Shown: positions 38,156 to 48,519, counted from the stretch's first letter. The stretch: 64,000 nt of DNA from Shewanella vesiculosa (GCF_021560015.1 NZ_CP073588.1:4582001-4646000); one strand, 5' to 3'. A program made the numbers and translations. The notes: generated by a model from the sequence alone, not told the origin.

Positions 38156-38585
38156 GCTATATTCGGCAACTTGCCTCTTGAGCTGCGAAACACGTTTTGG
38201 GGCATAAATGATTTGCATACCTTGCTTGTAATTGGCGTGATTCAACTCTGAACTTGAGGGCGTTGAAGAAAATAGCGTGAAGCTCACATGGATGTGAGCT
38301 TAGCTTTCGCGGTACAGGATGTACCATCGGAAGCGTTAGCATTTTCGAATAAGGCCGAAGCAGGTTTCAAATGAAGTTAAAAGCTGGATCAATCCCCATG
38401 GCGACCTTTTCGCAGCTGTTGTTTTGTAAATAGCGAAAATGTTGCGGGGCGGCTGGGAGTTCCAAGAGGGAATAGCCGTTGATTTCCTCTTGGTCTGGTG
38501 TGGGCGAAGCACCACGACGTTAGTGGCCGCAGGTCATAGCCTAACCAACGTTGGGGTAAAACCAAGTTAGCTTATATGGTTGTTG
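38156..38585. repeat. Hairpin-rich intergenic element with GGA loops
   Basis: A gene-free stretch with several clean hairpins: AAGCTCACA/TGTGAGCTT at 38279-38300 with loop TGGA, GGTACA/TGTACC at 38311-38325 with loop GGA, and a GTC-TGGTG/CACCA-GAC stem around 38494-38520. From memory similar hairpin strings recur in Shewanella and Vibrio intergenic DNA, so this may be a dispersed repeat. The short minus-strand frame across it is not credible as a gene. Confidence 0.5.
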
Positions 38586-38593
38586 AAAACAAA

Positions 38594-38618
38594 AAGGCCA
38601 GCCTCTATGGCTGGCCTT
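38594..38618 (-). terminator. Intrinsic terminator of the purine permease gene
   Basis: AAGGCCAGCC and GGCTGGCCTT pair around a 5-base loop, followed on the minus strand by T-rich sequence. It lies 34 bases after the stop codon. Confidence 0.85.
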
Positions 38619-38651
38619 AATATTGAATTTATAATTGAGTTTACAATTGGG

Positions 38652-40010
38652 TTAAATCGCCCAGCCACCCATGTAGAAAGCGACTAAACCTAGGGTGATT
38701 AAGATGACCCCAAGTCGCAGTTTACGCCACTCGCCGCTACATATACGGCCAATAACTAAGGTAACAAAGCCAAGCATAATCCCAGTAACGATATTACAGC
38801 TTAAAATGATAAACACCGCGCAGGTTAGGCCCGCCATTGCATCGACTTTATCGTCAAAATCAAGCTTGGTGACATTGCTTAACATCAATAAGCCAACATA
38901 CATAAGCGCAGGAGCTGTTGCATAAGCGGGTACCAAAAAGCTTAACGGCGCTAAGAACATCATCATCAAAAATAACAAGCCAACGATGGTTGCCGTTAGG
39001 CCGGTTTTGCCACCTGCTGCGGTTCCAGCTGCTGATTCAATATAAACCGCTGCTGGGGCGCCGCCGACCACGCCAGCAAAAATACTGCTGACTGAGTCTG
39101 ATGTCAGTGCTTTACCACCGCCGACAATATTGTCGTTATCATCGAGAAGTTCCGCTTGTCCGGCAACTGCTCGAATCGTGCCTGTGGCATCGAAAATGGC
39201 GGTCATCACCAATGCCAATACAATCGGCAGTACTACTGGATTCAGTGCGCCCATAATATCGAGTTGACCAATCAGCGATGTATCAGACATTAAGTCCGGC
39301 AAAGCAAATAGCCCTTGATAAGTCACGCTTGGATCAAATATTAACCCAAAAATCGATAGTCCGACTATTACCAATAATATGCCACCTGGTGTGCCTCGGC
39401 GCTCAAGCCCTATGGTCATAGCAAGACCAATAATCGTTGCGATAACCGGAAAACTATTAATATCACCAAGCTTTACGGGTAAACCGGCATCGTTTGATAC
39501 AATCAATTTAACGCTATTGGTTGCGATAAGGAGTAAAAACAGACCAATACCAATTCCCGTACCGTGAGCGATACCGGTTGGCAGGTTAGTGAGCACCCAT
39601 TGACGGATCCCTGTGACACTCACAAGTGTAAATACGATACCCATCAGGAAAATAGCGCCAAGAGTCACTGGAATCGATATTCCCTGTCCCAGCACCATGC
39701 TAAATGCAGTAAATGCGGTGAGTGATATTGCACACCCTATGGCCATAGGTAAATTAGCCCATAGTCCCATGAGCAATGAACCAAACGCGGCAATTAAACA
39801 AGTGGCGATAAATACAGCAGCAGGATCAAACCCTGCCGCGCCGAGCATGTTTGGCACCACAATCACCGAATAAACCATCGCTAAAAACGTTGTTAAGCCA
39901 GCAATGACTTCACGTTTTAAGGTACTACCTCGGGCAGATATATTGAAATAACGATCCAAAAATGAATCAGAAGCGGCGGTCGAGCTAGAGAGAGTCTGTT
40001 CAGACTTCAT
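38652..40010 (-). CDS. NCS2 family purine permease (AzgA/GhxP type)
   Basis: A 452-residue inner membrane protein with about 13 hydrophobic segments. It has the hallmark N-terminus of the adenine/guanine/hypoxanthine branch ([31 protein letters not shown]), the GIGIGLFL segment and the [18 protein letters not shown] loop. This branch (E. coli AdeP, GhxP) imports purine bases with protons. Specificity between adenine and guanine/hypoxanthine cannot be read here. It is a single-gene unit with a 745-base upstream gap. Confidence 0.87.
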   Translation of the reverse strand: MKSEQTLSSSTAASDSFLDRYFNISARGSTLKREVIAGLTTFLAMVYSVIVVPNMLGAAGFDPAAVFIATCLIAAFGSLLMGLWANLPMAIGCAISLTAFTAFSMVLGQGISIPVTLGAIFLMGIVFTLVSVTGIRQWVLTNLPTGIAHGTGIGIGLFLLLIATNSVKLIVSNDAGLPVKLGDINSFPVIATIIGLAMTIGLERRGTPGGILLVIVGLSIFGLIFDPSVTYQGLFALPDLMSDTSLIGQLDIMGALNPVVLPIVLALVMTAIFDATGTIRAVAGQAELLDDNDNIVGGGKALTSDSVSSIFAGVVGGAPAAVYIESAAGTAAGGKTGLTATIVGLLFLMMMFLAPLSFLVPAYATAPALMYVGLLMLSNVTKLDFDDKVDAMAGLTCAVFIILSCNIVTGIMLGFVTLVIGRICSGEWRKLRLGVILITLGLVAFYMGGWAI

Positions 40011-40683
40011 AGTGATTATACCTTTTGATCTCTTAAATTATGAGTTAACCAATGGTCATTCATTGGCGACACGGCTATGGCAGGTAGAGCCCTAAACAAG
40101 AAACACTTAGGTGAGAGATCCACTTGGCGCATATAGCGTTAGTGACCTGCGAGTATTGTGCTAAACAACTTTGTTAAACACATGTCTGGTAAAATTTACT
40201 CTTACCAACATAGCCTTTGTTGGCGCGGAGTTTACAACAATCGACAATGCGGAAATAGGAAGCGGCTAACATTTTTGTTATATAGGCAAAAACGCACTAA
40301 AAACAGATTGTTTTGTATACCTCACAATAAAATTAACTCGCTGCAGTTATAACCCTTTTGAGCATTTATCACTAATAACGGATCGCCGCCCTTGGTATGG
40401 CAATTTAATACCATTATTTAGTAATAGTGGCGTTTGCCAAGAATAGGCAAATTAACCGACGTGAGTTCAAGCTCGACGTTGGCAACATTATGCTGTTATT
40501 GCGCATTATCGGTGTAGAGATGACAGTGACGTCTTACGATCCAAACGGGTTAATACATGTATACAGGTTAACTCATGGTAAATCTGACGATAAATATGCT
40601 TGTGATGATGGGGGAAATATTGCCGCTGATGTCGTGCCTTAGCGTGCTATGACCTAGTTTGAACTTAATGGTATTCCACTAAA
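40011..40683. other. Long intergenic region upstream of the purine permease
   Basis: About 670 bases with no gene I can support. Two plus-strand frames (64 and 71 codons) lack ribosome sites and family features. I looked for a purine riboswitch and for a PurR box by eye and found neither. A terminator follows at 40684. Confidence 0.4.
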
Positions 40684-40716
40684 AGGGCTTTAGACGAGTT
40701 ATTCGTCTAAAGCCCT
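40684..40716 (-). terminator. Intrinsic terminator of the aminopeptidase P gene
   Basis: A perfect 14-bp stem (AGGGCTTTAGACGA and its complement) with loop GTTAT, followed on the minus strand by TTTT. It lies 40 bases after the stop codon. Confidence 0.85.
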
Positions 40717-40755
40717 ATATTCAGTGCTCGCGCGTTATGTTGTATTGGTTAACGC

Positions 40756-42544
40756 TTAAATCGCAGCAGTTACTTTATTGAGCCAAGTTAACTCATCACC
40801 TTGCATTAATGGCGCTAAGGTTTGATGCACTTTTTGCTGATATTGATTAAACCAATTGACTTCAAAATCAGTTAACAATGACTTATCAATTAAGCGTGCA
40901 TCCATTGGAATATGAGTTAACACATCAAACTCATACATTTCACGCTCTGCACCCGTTAGGGCTTGGCAATGCTGCACTGTAACCAGGTTTTCGATACGAA
41001 TACCAAAACCGTCGGCGCGATAATAACCAGGCTCATTGGACAATACCATGCCCGGCAGTAATGCCACGCCATTGACGTTTTTGCCAATACGCTGCGGGCC
41101 TTCGTGAACACTTAAAAAGTGACCGACACCATGGCCAGTACCATGGTCATAATCAAAACCATGCTGCCATAAATACTGACGAGCAAACGCATCGAGTTGT
41201 TGACCTGAAGTGCCTTTAGGGAAACGGGTAGTATCAAGGGCAATATGACCTTTTAATACCAGCGTGACCATTTTCCCTCTGCTCATCGGTCACCTTGCCA
41301 ATGGCGATGGTGCGAGTGACGTCTGTGGTGCCATCTAAATATTGCGCGCCAGAATCGACCAAATAAATGCTGTTCATGGTCATGGTGCTTGGCGTGCCAT
41401 TATTGTGGTTGTAATGGCACATAGCGGCATTGGCGCCGGTAGCTGAAATGGTGTCAAAGCTTGGTTCGCGATACAGCGGGTCTTGTAATCTAAAGCTTTC
41501 TAATTTGTCAGCCAGTTGGGCTTCATCATGCATGATGTTTTGCTCAACTTGGTTGTCTAACCAGGCTAAAAAGCGGCTCACTGCTGCACCATCACGGATA
41601 TGACATGCACGCATACCGGCTAATTCGGCGCTATTTTTTTGTGCTTTAGGTAATGCAACAGGGTCACTACCTACAATCAGCTTTGCGCCAGCCTTTTGTG
41701 CGAGTAGTTGCGAGTATGCGTTAGCAGAATGTGGGTCAGCTAATAACTTAACCCCCTTCATTTGTGCCAACACAGAAGCTAGCTCTGCTTCATCTTTAAA
41801 GCTCACGCCAGTACCAACGTGCGCGGCAATATTTTGCGGCACTTTGGCTAAATCGGTAAAAAAGGTCATGTCGCCATTGGTTGATAATAATCCACAACCA
41901 AGAATGACGGGGAAGCGTGGTACATCATTACCACGGATATTGAGTAGCCAACAGCATGAGTCTAATGCTGCAATTAGAGCGACGTCGGCACCTTGTTTTT
42001 TAACCAGCACACCAATTTGTTGACGTTTCTCAACGCTATTACGTCCAGCTCCTTGATGACTGAATAGCGTCATGGTTGATGCTGACGGTGCAGGGCGATC
42101 TAACCAACTTATATCGATTGGGTTGTTATCTACGTCGACGAGATTGATGTCGGCTTTATCAAATTGTGCTTTAGTTTGTTGATACCAAGCTAGGGTGTGT
42201 AAACGGCTATCGATACCGACACTCGCGCCAGCAGGTAACGTGTCAATTAACCAGTCAATTTGTGGATCGTCATACAGACTTAAATATTCAAACAAGTTAC
42301 CGTCTACTTGTTGACGCACTTGCACTGTGTAACGGCCGTCAGTAAATATTGCCGCGCGGTCTTTTAGCACAATAGCCATGCCAGCAGAACCGGTAAAGCC
42401 AGTGGCCCAATGTAAACGCTCATTACGGGCAGGTACGTATTCACCTAAATATTCGTCAGCGCGGGGAATGATGAATGCATCTATTTGGTTTACTTCAAGC
42501 TGCTGGCGAATGGCGCTAATGCGCGTAGCAATAATATTGGACAT
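40756..42544 (-). pseudogene. Xaa-Pro aminopeptidase (M24B, three-domain type), frameshifted
   Basis: Two overlapping minus-strand frames together make one M24B aminopeptidase P of about 595 residues, the size of the eukaryote-like long form. The N-terminal creatinase-like domains start MSNIIATRISAIRQQLEVNQ; the pita-bread fold carries metal ligands in GTTDVTRT, TGHGVGH, LSNEPG and RIENL. The break is at 41271-41277, where one extra base (in TTTT or CCC on the plus strand) shifts the frame between TDEQR and MVTLVLKGH. Removing it restores an uninterrupted gene. The enzyme removes N-terminal residues before proline. True pseudogene or sequence error is undecided. Confidence 0.85.
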
Positions 42545-42819
42545 GGTTTTTCCATTGGAGGCGACTGATGAACTCAGCTCTGTAGAATGAAGGGGGATTA
42601 TCGCAAGTGTGACGGCAAACTGGCAAGTGAAGTCGCTGACATAATGTTTATCAAACAGACAAAAATTGTAAACTTATATTGTATACAATGGTAACAAAGC
42701 GATGCAGACGGTATTCTTATCGGTAGTAACTATCTTGTCTATTTGGACAAGATAAGACGATTTGATTCAATCATTCTATTGCTAGATAAATAACAATAAA
42801 AATAACTAAAGGAAAACCT

Positions 42820-44034
42820 ATGACAATCGGTGTCGGCGGCGTTAGCCCGCAACAAGCATTAGCCACACTCACGAATATGACTCATGGCATAGGGTTGATA
42901 AGTGATGATGAATTTAATCGACGAATTCAACATGCACAACGATTGATGGCACAACACGGTTTAGATGCGATTTATGTTAATGCTGGCACTAACTTGTACT
43001 ATTTTACTGGTACTCGTTGGTTTGCGAGTGAGCGTATGGTTGGTGCTATTATCCCTGCTGTGGGTGAGGTGCAGTATATTGCGCCAGCTTTTGAGCTCGA
43101 TACGTTACAGGGATATATGACCATTAAGGGCCAAGTGAATACGTGGCATGAGGATGAAAGTCCATTTCAGCTATTTGCCGACGTGTTAGATAACATTGGC
43201 GTGAGCCAAGCCAAAATTGGTATTGATGAGTCAACCGCCTTTTTCATCAGTGATGGTATAGCCCAAGCCGCTCCACAGCATCGATTTGTCAGCGCCACAA
43301 CTGTCACAGCTGGATGTCGGATGATGAAGTCGGTTGCTGAAATTGCCTTAATGCAACGTGCTAAAGATATGACCCTTGAAGTACATAAAGCGGCGGCCAG
43401 CATATTATACGAGGGCATTACTACCATAGAGGTTGAAAACTTTATTCACCAAGCTCATGTTGCCGTTGGTGCGCCCAAAGGATCGTATTTTTGCATCGTA
43501 CTATTTGGCGAAGATACTGCTTATCCGCATGGGGTTAAATCGCCTAAAGCATTAGCGCTAAATGACACCGTCCTGATTGATACAGGGTGCCAGTTACAGG
43601 GATATAACTCAGATATCACCCGTACTTATGTATTTGGTGAACCCAACGCTCGTCAACGTCAGTTATGGCAACTTGAACAAGATGCGCAAATTGCCGCATT
43701 TGAGGCGGCGCAAATTGGTACACCGTGTGGCGAGGTAGATGCTGCTGCGCGCAAAGTACTTGAAGCTGCTGGGTTTGGTCCAGGTTACGCAGTTCCGGGC
43801 TTACCTCATCGTACAGGCCACGGTATTGGTTTAGACATTCATGAATGGCCATATTTGATGGGTAATGATATTACCCCGCTGGCGGTTGGTATGTGCTTTA
43901 GTAACGAGCCAATGTTATGCGTACCAGGCGAGTTTGGTATTCGTCATGAAGACCATTTCTATATGACAGCGCAAGGGCCTAAATGGTTTACACCGCCCGC
44001 GAAATCTATCGATGATCCGTTTTATCTAGCATGA
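42820..44034 (+). CDS. M24 family metallopeptidase (Xaa-Pro dipeptidase-like)
   Basis: A 404-residue pita-bread fold peptidase. Dinuclear metal ligands are readable: Asp in LIDTGCQLQGYNSDITRT (two Asp), His in TGHGIGLDIHE, Glu in SNEPML and Glu in IRHEDHFY. The N-terminal creatinase-like domain (about 30-165) has YYFTGTRWFASERM. It is distinct from the frameshifted long aminopeptidase P next to it. Probable role: cleavage of peptides with proline at position 2. AAGGAAAA precedes the start. A strong terminator follows. Confidence 0.86.
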   Translation: MTIGVGGVSPQQALATLTNMTHGIGLISDDEFNRRIQHAQRLMAQHGLDAIYVNAGTNLYYFTGTRWFASERMVGAIIPAVGEVQYIAPAFELDTLQGYMTIKGQVNTWHEDESPFQLFADVLDNIGVSQAKIGIDESTAFFISDGIAQAAPQHRFVSATTVTAGCRMMKSVAEIALMQRAKDMTLEVHKAAASILYEGITTIEVENFIHQAHVAVGAPKGSYFCIVLFGEDTAYPHGVKSPKALALNDTVLIDTGCQLQGYNSDITRTYVFGEPNARQRQLWQLEQDAQIAAFEAAQIGTPCGEVDAAARKVLEAAGFGPGYAVPGLPHRTGHGIGLDIHEWPYLMGNDITPLAVGMCFSNEPMLCVPGEFGIRHEDHFYMTAQGPKWFTPPAKSIDDPFYLA

Positions 44035-44082
44035 TAATCAAATTGTTATCGAGTGAAGCCTAATGAGTCAATAACCCATAAC

Positions 44083-44110
44083 AAAAAGCCTCCAACAAGG
44101 AGGCTTTTTT
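44083..44110 (+). terminator. Intrinsic terminator after the M24 peptidase gene
   Basis: AAAAAGCCTCC and GGAGGCTTTTT around an AACAA loop, T-run on both strands. It also serves the convergent FKBP gene. Confidence 0.92.
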
Positions 44111-44141
44111 ATTTTCAGTTTAAACTGATACTCAGTGCTGA

Positions 44142-44612
44142 TTAGTTAATCTCAAATAACTCAACGTCAAATATGAGTACTGAACCACCTTCAATTTTGC
44201 CGGTGGAGCGATTGCCATAAGCCAATTGGCTAGGAATATAAAAACGGAATTTATCGCCAATGCTCATTAGTTGTACACCTTCGGTCCAACCAGCTATGAC
44301 TTGGTTTAAGCCAAAGCTGATCGTTTCGCCGCGATCAACAGAACTGTCGAATACTGTACCGTCAATGAGTGTACCGTGATAATGCACGGTGACTTTACTT
44401 TTTGCGCTCGGATGTTCAGTGTTTTCGCTTTTGACTAATACTTCATATTGTAAGCCCGATAAGGTTTGTATCACGCCTTGGCGTTTGGCATTTTCAGCTA
44501 AAAAAACCTTACCTTTCTCAATATTTTCTTTCGCGGCTTTAGAATTGTTAGATTGAGTAAAAAAATAAAAAATAACGCCCGCAATGACCAGTACGGCCAA
44601 AATCATACGCAT
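44142..44612 (-). CDS. FKBP-type peptidyl-prolyl cis-trans isomerase, membrane-anchored
   Basis: A 156-residue protein with one N-terminal membrane anchor (MRMILAVLVIAGVIFYFF) and a short helical linker. The FKBP domain spans about 50-156: VTVHYHGTLIDGTVFDSS, then VIAGWTEGVQLMSIGDKFRFYIPSQLAYG. These are the standard active-site strands. It should fold periplasmic or envelope proteins. It differs from FkpA and FklB in lacking the long N-terminal dimerisation domain. Confidence 0.88.
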   Translation of the reverse strand: MRMILAVLVIAGVIFYFFTQSNNSKAAKENIEKGKVFLAENAKRQGVIQTLSGLQYEVLVKSENTEHPSAKSKVTVHYHGTLIDGTVFDSSVDRGETISFGLNQVIAGWTEGVQLMSIGDKFRFYIPSQLAYGNRSTGKIEGGSVLIFDVELFEIN

Positions 44613-44714
44613 AATTGATCTCGAATTGTTGGGTAGATAGTGCGACTAGTTTAGCGCAAAAACTGCTGGGCTAATACTTCTCAACGTAGCTAAAGGTAAC
44701 ATTGAGCTAAGAGG

Positions 44715-45065
44715 TTAACGGTATGCGTCTAATAACGGATGCCACTGCTGGTAACACAATAAGCTGAGCCCTGCTGAGTTGAGTACGATACAACACCACA
44801 ACACCCATTTAAAAGATGATTTTTGGGTTTTATGGCGTAAGTGATATTGCCCAAGTAGCGCGGCAGGCCAGCCGCCAATTAAGGCAAAAAATTGTAAGGT
44901 ACTTTCTTTTATGCGCCATTTCCCTCGTTTAGCCGCTGATTTGTCGCGGTAGTACAAGGTAAATGTGAGCAGATTAATTATGCCATATACTCCAGCAAGC
45001 CAAGGCTGGACTGCAGCCCAAATAGCACCGATAAGCAGTAACATTAACCAAGCAAATTTATTCAT
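44715..45065 (-). CDS. DUF1294 small membrane protein
   Basis: A 116-residue protein with three membrane segments. The core LYYRDKSAAKRGKWRIKESTL, then GGWPAALLGQ and LRHKTQKSSF, is the DUF1294 signature as I know it. In many bacteria this domain is fused to a cold-shock domain; here the CSD is absent. Function unknown. Confidence 0.8.
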   Translation of the reverse strand: MNKFAWLMLLLIGAIWAAVQPWLAGVYGIINLLTFTLYYRDKSAAKRGKWRIKESTLQFFALIGGWPAALLGQYHLRHKTQKSSFKWVLWCCIVLNSAGLSLLCYQQWHPLLDAYR

Positions 45066-45170
45066 GCTAGCGTCAGCCCAGTAAGAGTAAGTTCATCTAT
45101 CTGATGAGATAGAGCAATATTGCACAGAATGTCTGTTACCGACGATTTTCTCATAAGTATTGATTATTCA

Positions 45171-46319
45171 TTAGCTGGTACGTGAGACTAGCATACGCCA
45201 AAGCTTTTCTAGCGGACCTTGATTAAATATACGTAAATAGACATCGGCTAACACCAGCTGTAACAGGCTGTAGATAATTGCAATTGATAAGTAACCTGTT
45301 CTATCTAGCGAGTACAGCCACTCTGGTGCGATATAACGTAGTAGCAATATACCGACAATTGATTGCAGAATGTATAAACTAAATGCCAACTTACCAACGT
45401 TCTGCAGCAGAGTTAATCTATGGGGAGTATTTTTGCAAAGCTTTACAATAATATGGATATAAATCAAAGCAGTCGCAAGCGCGCTGAACCATAATAATAG
45501 ATCTGATATCGCTTCCCACATTGGATTACCGCTAAGACTCAGCAGTGAATCTAATGATGACAATACCACGGCCCAAAACACACATTGCCACAGGGTTTTA
45601 TTGTCCAGCCCATCAATAAATATATTACGTTTATATAACGCCATTCCCAATAGCATTAAGCCTGCGATATACCACATTAACGTTAATGGGATCACCGCTA
45701 ACATGTAAGCAAACAAGCTTAAATGCAGCTTCAGTTGTTGCGAATAGCTGCCGGTCCAAGCTGACAGTTGCTCAGTGAAAAAAGCTGACTCGCGTGAGTA
45801 AACTTGATCGTCAGGCATCAGTGAAATAAGCGCGATGGGGATTAGTGATAAAAAGATAAACCATTTAGCCTTGCTAATTAGCTCATCGGCACTGAGTGTG
45901 ATGTAGCGAAAAGCTAATAGTCCTGCGACACCATATGATAATAAGATATCGCCAGGAAAGATGAATATGGCGTGTATTACGCCAAAGGCAATTAGCCAAT
46001 ATTGGCGGCTTTTTATGTGTTTATTGTTCTGGGTAGTGGTGGCTGTATCCATTTCCATTTGCTGGCGTTGGTATTGGATTAACATTCCTACACCGAAAAT
46101 CATCGCAAATAGGCTAAAGAAACGACCTTCTAAAAAGAAATTGCTAAAAATGAGTATGCCAATATCTGAGCTGGGTTGAACTTCATGGGGAGCATACCCG
46201 AAAAAGCTATTGCCCATAAAATAGATATTAAGGAAGAAAATACCTAATACGCCAAGCCCTCTAATCGCGTCAAGATTAGCCAAACGTATCGGTTTACTCG
46301 GAGCAATTTGCTCATCCAT
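45171..46319 (-). CDS. DUF418 (YeiB-like) membrane protein
   Basis: A 382-residue protein with about nine membrane segments. It begins with the family signature RLANLDAIRGLGVLGIFFLNI, then FFLEGRFFSLFAMIFGVGM. The C-terminal DUF418 region is present (NVGKLAFSLYILQSIVGILL). The fold is related to acyltransferase 3/HGSNAT proteins. No substrate is known. Gap to DUF1294 is 105 bases on the same strand. Confidence 0.85.
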   Translation of the reverse strand: MDEQIAPSKPIRLANLDAIRGLGVLGIFFLNIYFMGNSFFGYAPHEVQPSSDIGILIFSNFFLEGRFFSLFAMIFGVGMLIQYQRQQMEMDTATTTQNNKHIKSRQYWLIAFGVIHAIFIFPGDILLSYGVAGLLAFRYITLSADELISKAKWFIFLSLIPIALISLMPDDQVYSRESAFFTEQLSAWTGSYSQQLKLHLSLFAYMLAVIPLTLMWYIAGLMLLGMALYKRNIFIDGLDNKTLWQCVFWAVVLSSLDSLLSLSGNPMWEAISDLLLWFSALATALIYIHIIVKLCKNTPHRLTLLQNVGKLAFSLYILQSIVGILLLRYIAPEWLYSLDRTGYLSIAIIYSLLQLVLADVYLRIFNQGPLEKLWRMLVSRTS

Positions 46320-46610
46320 GTCAGTTGTAACGTTAATAACCGAATTCCTTTTGCTATTAGCTATTTATGAACCCTCTTTATTCATTAAAGAGGCGCTGTT
46401 AGAGATTACCAACCACCTGTTGTAATGCAACTAGATAATGCGTTTAAGCTTGAAAAAACCATTATATAGGCCCAACGTTGAGTTTTGTACTGAGTAAAGT
46501 GGTATCTGTATTGCATAGCTATAACCATACCTAGCAGCGATATCGCATTGCTGTTGTTTTTATCGATACCATTTCACAGAAAAAACCAACAAGTTAAGTA
46601 ATGCTTGAAT
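46320..46610. other. Divergent intergenic region, DUF418 / SDR
   Basis: About 300 bases between divergent genes. AT-rich; no clear operator or RNA found. Confidence 0.35.
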
Positions 46611-46624
46611 TAAGGATAAATCTC

Positions 46625-47305
46625 ATGACAAATGAAAAAATAATATTGATTACCGGTGCCTCTAGTGGCATAGGTGCCGCAACCGTAGATAAGGTACTAG
46701 AAGCTGGACACAAAGCCGTGATCACGGCAAGAAGCACTGATAAACTTAATGAAATAGCTAAACGTTGGGGCGAAGACAAGGTCTTGGCGGTAACGGCAGA
46801 TGTATCCAAACTGGATGAGATTAACAATGTCGTTGCCAAGGCGAAAGAGAAATTTGGTCGAATTGATGTTGTCTTTGCTAATGCCGGTACTGGTGTTAAT
46901 GCTGCTGGCATTGAAAATGGCGATCCAGATGAATGGAAAACGATGCTCGACGTCAATATTAACGCTTTATTATTTACCGCAAAAGCCAGTTTACCTTCGC
47001 TAAAAGAAACGCAGGGGCACTTTATTATTACCAGTTCAATTGCTGGCAAGATAACGCTTAAAGGCTCTGTTTATGGCGCTTCAAAATGGTTTGCTTACGG
47101 GTTTGGACAGAATTTGGCAGCCGAAATGGCTGAATGGAACGGACGGTGTACCACGATATGCCCTGGGATGGTTAACACGCCATTTTTCGATGAGGCTAAA
47201 CCTGACAAACTAGACCCTAGCGATATAGCAGATGCTGTTATGTATGCTATTTCTGCTAATCCGCGATGTGATATACGTGAAATAACCCTTATGCCAACTA
47301 AGTAG
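46625..47305 (+). CDS. Short-chain dehydrogenase/reductase
   Basis: A 226-residue classical SDR. The cofactor motif TGASSGIGAATVDKV lies near residue 10, NAG is in FANAGTG, the catalytic Ser in TSSIAG and the YxxxK pair in YGASKWF (about residues 148-152). A 234-residue frame starts at 46601, but AAGGAT upstream of 46625 and the MTNEKIILITGAS start favour the later ATG. The substrate is unknown. It is a lone gene. Confidence 0.87.
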   Translation: MTNEKIILITGASSGIGAATVDKVLEAGHKAVITARSTDKLNEIAKRWGEDKVLAVTADVSKLDEINNVVAKAKEKFGRIDVVFANAGTGVNAAGIENGDPDEWKTMLDVNINALLFTAKASLPSLKETQGHFIITSSIAGKITLKGSVYGASKWFAYGFGQNLAAEMAEWNGRCTTICPGMVNTPFFDEAKPDKLDPSDIADAVMYAISANPRCDIREITLMPTK

Positions 47306-47381
47306 CGGGAATAAAGTAGCGTAAGTCATTAAATTAGTTGTTTAATTCATATTTTATTAACTTAAATTTTCTTCATACCCA

Positions 47382-47421
47382 TAGGGATAGCTTGCCGATG
47401 CGCAGCATCAGCGCTAGCCCT
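47382..47421. repeat. Nested hairpin in an intergenic region
   Basis: TAGGGATAGC pairs with GCTAGCCCTA (one mismatch), enclosing an inner GATGC/GCATC stem. It is in a 449-base gene-free stretch between the SDR and the OMP remnant. No T-run; likely a mobile or dispersed hairpin. Apart from the terminator below, nothing else was found in this gap. Confidence 0.4.
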
Positions 47422-47662
47422 AAAGCAAATTAATCGATTATCCTATCAATTCTTCTAACCTAACAGGCCAACAGTGCAAAGCTAGCATGGTCGTGTTTAA
47501 TAATACGGTGTAATAGTTACATTAGCGCTGTAATACTTACCTACAATACGCTTAGTTAGGCCTGCGCCTTTGTTTCATTTTATGGTTGTATAAAACGGTA
47601 TAAGAGATTATTTAGATATGTGCTTACTGGCTGTAAAGTATATTACGGGCTGAATCGTTATC

Positions 47663-47697
47663 TAAAAAAGGCTCCAACACATTTTAGTGTTGAAGCC
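47663..47697 (-). terminator. Intrinsic terminator of the outer membrane protein remnant
   Basis: On the minus strand GGCTTCAACAC and GTGTTGGAGCC pair with one mismatch, followed by six T. Located about 60 bases after the pseudogene end. Confidence 0.75.
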
Positions 47698-47754
47698 ATT
47701 GATAATTACCTTTGGATAAAAACATGGGGGGCTATTTATCCCTATTCACTGCGA

Positions 47755-48205
47755 TTAAAATTTATATTTAAACCCGACCGCGGCCTATTTTAAATCGGTT
47801 GAGAAATTAGCATCATCAATGTCATCGGTTGCACTATCAAGGTTTAAATCACTGTCATATAGTGTGTAGTCGACCTCAGCGGTCCAGCTTTCGTTGATAT
47901 GATAACTACCACCAACACTAGCAAATAAACCTTCATCATCAGTGCTGTCGCGAGCGCCAAGAACCGAATAATCAGTCTTGTAGCACAATTGACCATCACG
48001 GACATAAAGACTGATATTGTCTGACACTGGCAAACCTAAATATAAATCTAGGGAATAGCCATTAGTATCTGCATCGGCTAAATTCTTGCCCTAGTTACCA
48101 AAGTTAATTTCAACATCTACTTCTGGATTATATGTTTTTGCTTGTACGCTAGTGTTTAAGAAACCAGCGGTAAATAAGTGTACCCACTAATATTGTCTTT
48201 TTCCT
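47755..48205 (-). pseudogene. Outer membrane beta-barrel protein (choice of family uncertain), degenerate
   Basis: A reading frame of outer-membrane character runs from a signal peptide-like start (KKTILVGTL then FTAGFLNTSVQAK) to a barrel-type end with a terminal aromatic residue (AAVGFKYKF). It is broken at least four ways: no start codon (AGG where ATG is expected at 48205), a frame change in the signal peptide near 48165-48175, and in-frame TAG at 48091-48093 and 47785-47787. Strands such as SYHINESWTAEVDYTLYDSD fit a small barrel. A clear pseudogene with its own terminator still recognisable. Confidence 0.72.
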
Positions 48206-48210
48206 TACAT

Positions 48211-48490
48211 ATCCCACCACTTAACTCGAGTTGAAGTGAGTTAAATAGGTGAGCTTTTTGCGCTGCCACAAACCGCATAAACATTGACGACTTAATTCGC
48301 TATTTAATCTTTTATTCACTCCGGTATAAACATTAATACTCCACAAGGCTTGGTTAAATGACTTGAGTCAATCATGTAGATATCAGACAAGTTTATGTTC
48401 TCTATTGGGGAGTAAATTAAACCACAACCGTGTGTGTAAAAACTTCATATTCCTTGTAAATTATTCATCTTTTATAGATTAAGCAGATCA
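48211..48490. other. Gene-free region
   Basis: About 280 bases upstream of the four-helix bundle gene, AT-rich, with no recognised feature. Confidence 0.35.
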
Positions 48491-48493
48491 AGG

Positions 48494-48519
48494 TTGATTT
48501 TATTTTTCAATAAAATCAA
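48494..48519. repeat. 11-bp inverted repeat upstream of the DUF2383 gene
   Basis: TTGATTTTATT and AATAAAATCAA pair perfectly around a TTTC loop, about 90 bases before the start. It could be an operator or part of the leader. Confidence 0.5.

Noticed and set aside
38157..38342. 61-codon minus-strand frame in the hairpin-rich region
   Set aside because: No ribosome site, no family resemblance, and the sequence is dominated by palindromes.
40011..40200. Purine riboswitch or PurR operator before the purine permease
   Set aside because: I looked for the conserved loop sequences and for the ACGCAAACG palindrome and saw neither.
40158..40642. Two short plus-strand frames (64 and 71 codons) upstream of the purine permease
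   Set aside because: No ribosome sites, no recognisable domains, and codon usage looks random.
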